Source of the DNA: Jaltomata sinuosa
Lineage: Eukaryota; Streptophyta; Magnoliopsida; Solanales; Solanaceae
Direction: 5' to 3'
Length of the DNA: 64,000 nucleotides
NCBI GenBank assembly: GCA_003996215.1
Contig: QJPP01007236.1
Span: 620,001 to 684,000, forward strand
Part shown: positions 55,921-64,000 of the stretch, piece by piece
How positions within the stretch are numbered: the first letter of the stretch is position 1
Layout of the letters: each line of letters begins with the position of its first letter
Program-made: the position numbers and the translations under genes
The notes under the pieces: generated by a model
The model's input: the letters and a program-made list of their open reading frames with translations, nothing else
The model's database searches: none
What the model was told of the DNA's origin: nothing

Positions 55921-56040
55921 GCGAAAACAGGCACTTGCAGAAATAAAAAGTAAAATTGCGTATAATAGATTCTTATAATCGAATCCCTTCCTCGAATCTT
56001 GCACATAGCCAGAGGTTTAATGCACCGGGACGCGCTATTG
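55921..56040 (+). mobile_element. TS-like SINE 3' half
   Basis: 'aggcacttgcagaaataaaa', 'cgaatcccttcctcgaatct' and 'gaggtttaatgcaccgggac' match the 3' body of the SINE at 25722. The tRNA-like head is missing. It ends about 270 bases before the peroxiredoxin ATG, so it may lie in that promoter. Confidence 0.7.
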
Positions 56041-56307
56041 TTATGATGCCACTATTTGTCTTATTCCAATAGATTTGAAGAAGCACATTCATCCTCACCA
56101 AATGCCAAAATTCTTCCACAACCTGTGAATCTACTTATCCACACCAAACCCTACACAAAACTATTTCTCCACCTTTAACCATAAACCAGCAATTTTGTTC
56201 CAGAAATTTCTGCCAGGTCCCCCTATCTTTTATCAAATACCCATACCCCCTTTTTCTTTACTGTCCATTCATAACTCATAGTACCCATTTTTCATCCTTA
56301 TCCCCAA

Positions 56308-59300
56308 ATGGCTTGCTCTGCTTCTGCTTCAACTGCCCTTCTTTCTTCCACTTCTAGAGCTTCCATTTCCCCCAAATCTCACATTTCTCAATCATTTTCT
56401 CTTCCTTCTTCTTTCAATGGACTTCGCAATTGCAAACCCTTTGTTTCTCGTGTAGCTCCTTCATTCTCTACTCGTGTTGCTCAATCGGAACGCCGTCGTT
56501 TTGCTGTCCGTGCCTCTGTAAGTAGTTTCTCTTTCACCCCTTTTTCTTTTCTTGCTTAGTATTATTGCATTTTGAGTTAACTATTTTTACTTGTCACATT
56601 TCGTTTTAATTTAATATTTAGATGGTCGAAAATTATGCGAAAAAATACATTTTAAAATGCTAGTAAGAGTTCATGCGGTTTGACCTCGAGAAGCGGAATA
56701 GTGACTAGTAAAAGTGGACGGAGGGAGTATCTCTAATTCTGAATCTTTTCGGTAAAGGGTTCACTTTTATTCTGGCTAAAGTTTCCTTTTTTCCTCCTTT
56801 TTAACGGAGTTTATGATTAAAAAAAACATTTTTTTGTGAAACAATTATCTTTTCTTATATTTTATTTTTCTTATTACTGTATTTGTGTTGTGCACTTGAA
56901 TTTGGAAGCTCAATGTGGTTCGTTTAAAGACGTGATTTCTTCATTTTTGTTATTTCCTTTCCAAACTGCTTTGAACGGTTTTTTCTCGAGCCGAGGGTCT
57001 TTTGGAAACAGTCTCTCTACCTCCTAGGTAGGGGTAAGGTCTGCGTACACCTGCCCTCCTCAGACCCCACTTTGTGGGGTTACATTGGGTATGTTTGTTG
57101 TAATGTGGTTCGTTTAAGCTTTTATTTGTTAAATCTTTGCATAATAGGAGTTCTGAACAAGCCCCGTGTACATGGACGGCTAGGTAGGTGAAGTGCTGCG
57201 TGTAGTTTTGTAAGGCTTAAGCATGCTTTCAACAGACTTTATACTTTGAATTGTAAGGCAATGTAAATTGTATTTGTGGACTATGTTCACTTGTATCTAA
57301 CTTGGCACTGGTAGAGTGGTAAATTGGAGTTCATATCCAGGATTAACTATTATGGTATGTTGCGTGCTGCATACTTTCCAAAAAGGAATTTAAGGATTGG
57401 ATGACAGTGGTTTTAATTAGAACTTATGACCATCCATTGCAACCCACTGTAAAGGACAACAAGTATTGAGCATGACTATCTAGTAGATATTAGACTAAGT
57501 ATAAACCAGTCAACTTAGTTTCTATAGAGACCAAAAGTTACATAAAAAGACCAAGTAAAATAAAAGATTTTTTTTTTTCAAGATTCTTGAGTTCCCAATC
57601 GTCCCAAGAATTTACCTTTTCTTCTACTTTATGTTGATAAAATCTCACCTCATCAAAAAATGTTGTTAGACCTTCTCTGTTGTGCTTGTGCTTCTTTTTT
57701 AGATCAGGATTCAGCTATCTAATGTCATTTCATGTATGTTTTCATATATAGAGTGAGCTCCCACTTGTTGGAAATCAAGCACCAGACTTTGAGGCTGAAG
57801 CTGTTTTTGATCAAGAATTCATCAAGGTAATATATTGGTGTTATTATTACTTACTTGTAATTGGAGAAAAATGCTTAATTCCATTCGAAGAAGTATGGTT
57901 CATTTTAGATTTCAAAACATGAATGATTTATTTAACTTTACAATTTAAACATTAGTCAATCAATCAAATCTCAATTCTAAAATACCCTGTGTCAGCTAAT
58001 AAGTTGCACTACCTTGTCGGCTTAGAATAAACACCATTAGTAAATTAGAAACCTTGAGGGAGTGTACATTGTTGGCTAACCAATCTGATAGCAGTTGGTG
58101 ACGGAATCTTAAGTTATATGAAGTTTGAGATAATATGGTCGTTCTTACTTTCACTTCCGGACCCCTTTAATAACTATTAGACCTTTACACATTTAATTGA
58201 ATTTTATGGATTGTACCTGCTGTTTGCAATTACATTAATCCTTTTTATGCAGGTTAAATTATCCGAGTACATCGGGAAGAAATATGTGATTCTCTTTTTC
58301 TACCCACTGGACTTCACATTTGTTTGCCCTACAGGTTGGTTTTGGCCCTGAACTCTCTCTGCTGCCAATTTCAGATTCTTCTAATTAGTTTGCGCTGACT
58401 ATTTTGGTTGCTAAATGTGTTGTATTAATGTAATATCTTGTCCCGTTACTGTAGAGATCACTGCTTTCAGTGACCGTTATGCAGAATTTGAAAAGGTGAA
58501 CACAGAAATATTGGGTGTTTCCGTAGACAGTGTGGTAGGTATTTCTTTCCTTCAAATTTTTATTATGAAGTTATAAATTCATCAACTTGTATGTGTGTGC
58601 CCAGTGCTTTTTCAGTTTCTGCATTTCATATGCTTACTTTAGTATAATGTGATAATTTAATTGTTATTTCTTCAATATGCCTATAAAAGGGTTAGTTTGT
58701 ACCTAAATGGTTTGTCGTGATGTTGCATTTATGCTGCTAACTAGTATGCCTCTTTCACTTGTTTGCAACTCTGTGTATCTTTGTGATGTATGAATTTACG
58801 CAGAAGCCTAGTTTATCTGTATAGACATGAGCAAGGGTTCCTCGTCACTTTTTCTTTCGCTTAACAGGGGTGAGAGCGTGGGTTTAGATTGGGCAGGGGT
58901 GGATCAAGGAAATGTTAAGACAAAAGTCATTACGTTAAAAAAGATGTAGTAATATTTGGTGAAAGAATCTCTTCTCGGGATATAAAAGAAGAATTTTTCC
59001 CTTAAAACAACTATAAATAAACAATTGGCGAAAAGTTCAATTGAACTTGGGATTGCTAATTACACTATATAATAAGTGAAGCTCTTGTGGACGACCAAGG
59101 GTACACCTGTAATTTCATGTTAATTGTAATCTTACGTGTTACTCAGGTCGGCAGCTCAACTCATTGGATTCGAGCCAAGTTTGGCTCAATTCCTCAAAGT
59201 TCGGATTAGTTTACCTGGAGAGGAGTCATGTATGCTTGGTTAGAAAAACCATTGCCCAGAATGGAACCCTCAACCACTGCTTGCTGGGTTCAACTTTCAA

Positions 59301-60898
59301 ACATCTTAACCTCTGACTGAAGGGATGTTAAGCAGAGTGGTTGAATTTTCTTAACCTTTTCCACTTCTTCTGCAACAGTCACTGAAATAGCTCATGACTT
59401 ATGAGAAACTCTTGTACAATGAAATTTTATACACACTCCAAATAGGTGTTTAAGAGAAATAGCATGTGAAGGTCTTTCTGGGAGTATATAAGATTGTAGA
59501 TCATTAAGTAGTGAATCAGACCTTTTACCTGATATTGTTATTATTCTGCTGTTATGTTATAATTAATAAGTCGAAAAGGACAAACATGTTGATTCATTTA
59601 TATTAGTTTGTAAAATGTAAAATTGTTGTGCCTCGGTTATGGACTTGTTTGCAATTATTCAGTTGTAATGTCCAATGGTTTTTGTCGCTAGTCTCTTGAG
59701 TACCTTTTTATCTTTTTATTATTGATTTCATGCTGTTTCTCTTGCAGTTCTCCCACCTTGCATGGGTCCAAACTGATAGGAAGTCTGGTGGTCTAGGTGA
59801 TCTGAATTATCCATTAATTTCTGACATAACCAAGTCAATTTCAAAGGCATACAATGTACTGATCCCCGACCAGGTATGTCATTCTGTGTGCCACTTTTTA
59901 ACTTTGAGCATTATTTGTTGATGTTGAGTTGTCATATCCCTGTACTGAGTCATTTACATTTTGTAAACTACTATTACTAGATGTTGTACTAGCGAAATAT
60001 TCATTTTTGGAGAGTACAGTACACTGCGCCTTGGATGTAAGAAAATATGTATTGGTATGAAGTTAGCTTCTAGTACACGCAACAAGGGTATGGTACTAAA
60101 AATATAGACAATAAATTGCATCAATCGTATTTACACAGACTTTGCGTTGTTATTGATCTCCCTTCTTAACTACGTCCCTTCTGCTATCATACCTTATTCA
60201 CTTTCACCTCATCCTTATAACTTATTTTGATTAGAAGAGGAATCTGCAAATTTGCTCTTGCTGCGGTTGTGGACTTAATATCATGGAAATTAGAGCAACT
60301 TCTAGATTTTGCCTCCAGTTGAAGAGGCTACTTCTGTTTCTGTTGAAGATATGTTTAATGTTGTATCGTACAGTATAATTTTTTTCTGATCCTTAGTGTA
60401 CATCTCTTGTAATGTGTTCTATCTCCCAAAAAACCAAAAAAAAAAAAAAGAGGGGTGGAATAATGTGTCTCATTTGAGATTGTGTTTTCTCGTGGCTTAC
60501 ACATTCTGATGTAATGGAAGCAGCTACCCACGATTTTTCTGGTGTTGTTTCAGGGGATTGCATTGAGAGGACTTTTCATCATTGACAAGGAAGGAGTCAT
60601 TCAACATTCAACCATTAACAATCTTGGAATTGGTAGGAGCGTCGATGAAACATTGAGAACTCTTCAGGTATAAATCGGCCATTGTATTCAAGCTTTTGCC
60701 AGTACACATTTCAGCCTCGATAGTTCGACCTGAATCTAAATAATATTAATGCTTATAATTGCTTTGGGTTTCCCAAAACAGGCGTTGCAATACGTTCAGG
60801 AGAACCCAGACGAAGTGTGCCCGGCTGGATGGAAGCCTGGGGAGAAATCCATGAAGCCTGATCCCAAGGGCAGCAAGGAATATTTTGCATCCATATAA
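56308..60898 (+). CDS. BAS1: 2-Cys peroxiredoxin, chloroplast (BAS1 type)
   Basis: Seven exons give 267 residues in continuous phase: 56308-56517, 57752-57826, 58253-58334, 58455-58534, 59748-59873, 60554-60667 and 60782-60898. It reduces peroxides in the chloroplast stroma using electrons from NTRC and thioredoxins. Exon 1 is a Ser/Arg-rich transit peptide ending ...RRRFAVRAS. The mature part starts SELPLVGNQAPDFEAEAVFD. The peroxidatic Cys120 is in DFTFVCPTE and the resolving Cys242 in EVCPAGWKPGEKSM. The GGLG (163-166) and C-terminal YF (263-264) motifs, which make eukaryotic 2-Cys Prx sensitive to over-oxidation, are both present. Arabidopsis BAS1 has 266 residues. Intron 1 contains a Stowaway-like MITE and a LINE tail. 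Nothing suggests damage. Confidence 0.97.
56590..56731. mobile_element. Stowaway-like MITE in peroxiredoxin intron 1
   Basis: 'ttacttgtcacatttcgttt' at the left is inverted at the right, '...gactagtaaaagtggacgga', finishing 'gggagta'. The left-most bases are worn. Confidence 0.6.
56985..57105 (+). mobile_element. RTE-like LINE 3' tail in peroxiredoxin intron 1
   Basis: The best-preserved tail in the window: 'tcgagccgagggtcttttgg', 'ctacctcctaggtaggggta', 'ggtctgcgtacacctgccct', 'cagaccccactttgtggggt' and 'tacattgggtatgtttgttg'. Confidence 0.85.
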
Positions 60899-62774
60899 GG
60901 GGATGATTGAGATTGCTTTGATCTAATCTGTTGTTAAGAGAAGTTGGAGAGAATACTTTTCTGTAACATTTTTTCTAAGGTACTGGTTGAGTTTGGGCAT
61001 TTTTGAGAACAGATATGTACACTCATGTATTCTGCCTTTGAAGACCATTACCTTTAAATAATGTCACAACCCAAGTTCATGTTATGTATTGTTCGTTTTT
61101 GCCCAACAAACCTCGTGGATTTGCCCCTTGGGCCATGCCATCATCGAGCCCAAAACGTGTGTACCAAGTGATTTTCTGATGTCTTCTAGAGCTCCTTGCT
61201 TTTCTTTTCCATTTCGATGAGGAATTAGCTTGAGGTGTCATGTACTCGTTCTTCTTCAGAAGCTTGCCAAGCTAGAACTGTATCAACTCCTTTCTTTGAC
61301 CCGCCTTCCTCTCCGTCATGGACGTCACATATAACCTCACTCCATCTTTTCTACAATTGGATCATACTTTAATGATTGATATTAGGAAATATACTAATCT
61401 TTTGCTTCACTTCACAGTTCTACACACTATTCCAGTTTCCAACTCCTCTCTTTTCTCATGGGCCAATAATTAAATGGACAAATGATAGGTTTTGCCCTAG
61501 GGTCTTGTAACAGATTACAGGACACCACAGCAAGAGGTGCAGTAATGGTCGGACGATTGTAAAAAGTCATAGCAAATTCACTAGCTATTTATACTACATG
61601 ATAGGTGAAGAATCATCCCGTATATTCTTTTTTGGGGCTATAACTTTGTCGAGTTGTCTAGCATCCTTTTCCATTATGCATTTTTCAAACAAAGAAGAAG
61701 ACTATAACTTTGAGTCATCAACAAGAAAATTCAGAGTCAAGTGATCATTCGTGTTTATAATTCCTGTCATTTGTCGATAGAGAAAACAATGCTACTATTC
61801 CTCCATGGGAAGATGTGATCAAGGCATGTAACTGCTTGGCAAATTATAGATGACTCTCTACTATGAATCAACTCTCTTTCTTCCTTGAAAGTCGGGTTCC
61901 TCGTCATATTAGGGAGACAAGTCTAAAAAACTTTTTCTTGAACAATCAGATTTCCATTTTTTTTTTCTTTATGATTTTCACTTTCCCAAATTTTTAAATA
62001 ACAAAATTAGCTTGTTTATTTTTACTTTTTCATTAACGGTAGATTTTATTGCCATGTTCCATCACATGGCAACTTACTTTATGATAATCTTAGTTATTAG
62101 ATGTAATCGTTTATTTATATATCTCTAACACATAGCTATGACCATAAACAAACATATATTAGCCAATAATACATATGTATGACCTCATAATTCGACTAAG
62201 ACTTGGTGTACAAGACTACAACCACATGTTTTAAGAATATTTTATAAGAGATTAATCATATTTCTATTGAAAGATTCCACATATTTTGGAGTCAACTATT
62301 TTATTGAGATGGTTTTACAACCATAAACATTCTATTAATCAAAGAAATAAGAAATTGATTATATAATTTTCAAATGGTTCATGGATCACCTAACAAATAA
62401 TGAAGCAATAATTAACTTTTCATAATAAATTAGTTTATTAAACATGCAATTCGTCTTGCAATTGTATAATTTGTCTGTTGTAATCGAAGTTAAGCAAAAT
62501 TGCTGCTGCCTCACCTACCTCCATGTATAGCCCTCAACAAACATTCAAAATATTCTCATGGTATATGTTTTATAAATAAATAGGAAGCCAACACGATAAA
62601 TATTTACGTGCACCTAGTGTTTACACCAAACTAATGTAATACAGAAAAGCTCGTGATTCGAGATTTACTAAAGGGAATAGAAAGAGGGCAATATACACAC
62701 ATTTTTAAGTAGGAACATCAATGACTTGTACAAGAAAAAAAAGGGCATATACAGTAAACTAAACATAGACAAAA
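60899..62774. other. Peroxiredoxin 3' flank and spacer
   Basis: About 170 bases of probable 3' UTR come first ('tgtaacattttttctaaggt'). The segment 61060-61560 is less AT-rich and starts 'atgtcacaacccaagttcat', reminiscent of dispersed LTR-type repeats, but it has no coding frame. The rest is AT-rich. Confidence 0.45.
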
Positions 62775-62906
62775 GCATAATGCCTGAACAAAATGGACCT
62801 TCAACAAATCCACAAAAACTGATACTCTTGATTTTTTGAAGCATAATGCCTTTGAGCAAAATGGACCTCCACAGATCCACAAAAACTGAGTACTATATTT
62901 TTAATT
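62775..62906. repeat. 66-bp tandem duplication
   Basis: 'gcataatgcct' followed by 'aaaatggacct' and 'atccacaaaaactga' occurs from 62775 and from 62841. It lies downstream of the LOG-like stop codon on the minus strand, possibly in its 3' UTR or just beyond. Confidence 0.85.
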
Positions 62907-63014
62907 TTTTTTTTTTTTTTTTTACCTTCCAGAACTGTATAATACTATGTATACTGAAATCTCTAAAATACCCGATAAGCAAAAATACGAAATGTAATGA
63001 GAAAAAAGCACATT

Positions 63015-63671
63015 TTAAGTAGGAACACTGGATTCGGGCGTATAATTATATCTTTGAATTTCATCCTCCCATATCAATTTTGATATGATTTCATCCTTCT
63101 CAGGTACATGTTCCTGTAACATCAAGAAAATAAACCCAAGATTGATTCAGAACATATTTAACACTTCTATATCTTTCATAATCTACCATTTTGTAGAAAG
63201 AAGATAAAAGACTAAGCTTAGAATATTAACAAAAGTATTAAGTTATATTCTATTTATGTCTATGATTGGAGGTATGGTATTAAATATTAAGAGAAGTTTC
63301 TGTCAGTATGAAAGGCCTAAAGTGGGACACAACATTTTGCTAATAAAATAGAAAGTTAGTGCTTCAAGTTGAACAGTTCAAAGAACTTAAAAACTAGTTT
63401 TATATTTGTTACTTTGACAAAACAAATTAAGAGTAAGGATGCTGCAACAACTTTACAATGCTTATTTTACTAATACTATGCAGAAAAAGAACAAAAAGTG
63501 AGTCTAACAGTGTGAATGTATTCATACCTCAAGTTCTCTGATCAACTCTTTGGCTGTTGGAGCAGACACGATTATGCGACGTGCAGTTGGAGAGATAAAG
63601 CCTTCATCAACGGCCTTATCGATAAAAGACAATAACGAATTATAGTAACCCTCAACATTCAACAGTCCCAC
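63015..63671 (-). CDS. LOG: LOG-type cytokinin riboside 5'-monophosphate phosphoribohydrolase, last two exons
   Basis: On the minus strand, exon 63528-63671 reads VGLLNVEGYYNSLLSFIDKA, then EGFISPTARRIIVSAPTAKE and LIRELE. The last exon 63015-63113 reads EHVPEKDEIISKLIWEDEIQ and ends SVPT-stop. This is the C-terminal third of the LONELY GUY family, which releases active free-base cytokinin from nucleotide precursors in the cytosol. The 48-residue exon is in phase 0 at both ends. The Rossmann core with the PGGxGTxxE signature must lie beyond 64000, because nothing in 63672-64000 encodes it. The next intron is therefore over 329 bp long. Family length is about 210-230 residues. The paralogue is not assignable. 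Confidence 0.92.
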
Positions 63672-64000
63672 CTGCATCATTAGATTATATTAATATCAAC
63701 GATAAAACGGCCTTCATTGCACAAAACAAATCATTATTCTAATGCTTAAGAAGCACTTGCTTGCCATTCAAACAGGATTATGAAGAATGACGATGATTAG
63801 GATGTGCAAATCTGTTGTATAATCTTTCCATGTGAACCAAAATTAATAAGGATCACGTGCTTCGATACCCTTTTCCTTTTCATTTTTATTTTGATAAGGA
63901 TTGTTGACTTGAATGCAGAACCCCAGCAGGATTTATTCTTTAGACATTTAGGAACACCTTAAAAATAAGCTATGTCGTGAAAAAGGTGACAGACAATTTC
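63672..64000 (-). other. Intron of the LOG-like gene, cut by the window edge
   Basis: Begins (minus strand) upstream of the acceptor '...gatgcag' at 63672. No coding exon is visible to the window end. Confidence 0.6.

Noticed and set aside
62668..62880. 70-codon minus-strand frame starting MDLWRSILLKG
   Set aside because: It is produced by the 66-bp tandem duplication downstream of the LOG-like stop codon, with no family resemblance.

Overview
The window is plant nuclear DNA, almost certainly from a Solanaceae genome (tomato, potato, pepper or tobacco relatives). The evidence is AT-rich spacers, plant-type GT-AG introns, plant-specific families (OVATE proteins, HVA22, LOG, plastid-targeted enzymes), and a dense layer of solanaceous SINEs, RTE-like LINE tails and MITEs. 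I could not resolve the species from sequence alone.

Seven protein-coding genes are supported. In order: a GIR1-like EAR-motif repressor with an intron in its leader (8251-8589 +); a UEV1/MMS2-type ubiquitin E2 variant in four exons (14788-19621 +); plastid dihydrodipicolinate synthase in three coding exons (27079-29369 +); an OFP13/18-like OVATE protein with internal repeats (34951-36000 +); an OFP6-like OVATE protein (45734-46258 -); an HVA22-like protein in five exons (51171-54586 +); and plastid 2-Cys peroxiredoxin in seven exons (56308-60898 +). The last two exons of a LOG-type cytokinin-activating gene run off the right edge (63015-63671 -). All exon models are read from splice signals and protein family conservation, with phases checked.

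Broken genes and organelle inserts: a 5'-truncated L1-type LINE reverse transcriptase (1-1537 -), a frameshifted CAF1/POP2 deadenylase pseudogene (20394-20851 +), a plastid 16S rRNA fragment (21784-21901 -) next to a possible acidic ribosomal P2 fragment, and a plastid psbB fragment (55419-55710 +) inserted into an older SINE with a 9-bp repeat on each side.

The rest is spacer and transposon debris. It includes at least eight RTE-like LINE 3' tails, three SINE families, Stowaway-, Tourist- and Harbinger-like MITEs, foldback elements, and several local tandem duplications (periods 46, 66, 82, about 122, 156, 166, about 264 and about 284 bp). Many of these duplications start inside a SINE. The genes do not form a pathway cluster. 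The only likely functional neighbourhood is the convergent OVATE pair, which resembles the OFP18-OFP6 pair I recall from Arabidopsis. I found no clearly new multi-gene system. The most novel-looking item is the OVATE gene whose 52-residue repeat has multiplied the first part of the OVATE domain.
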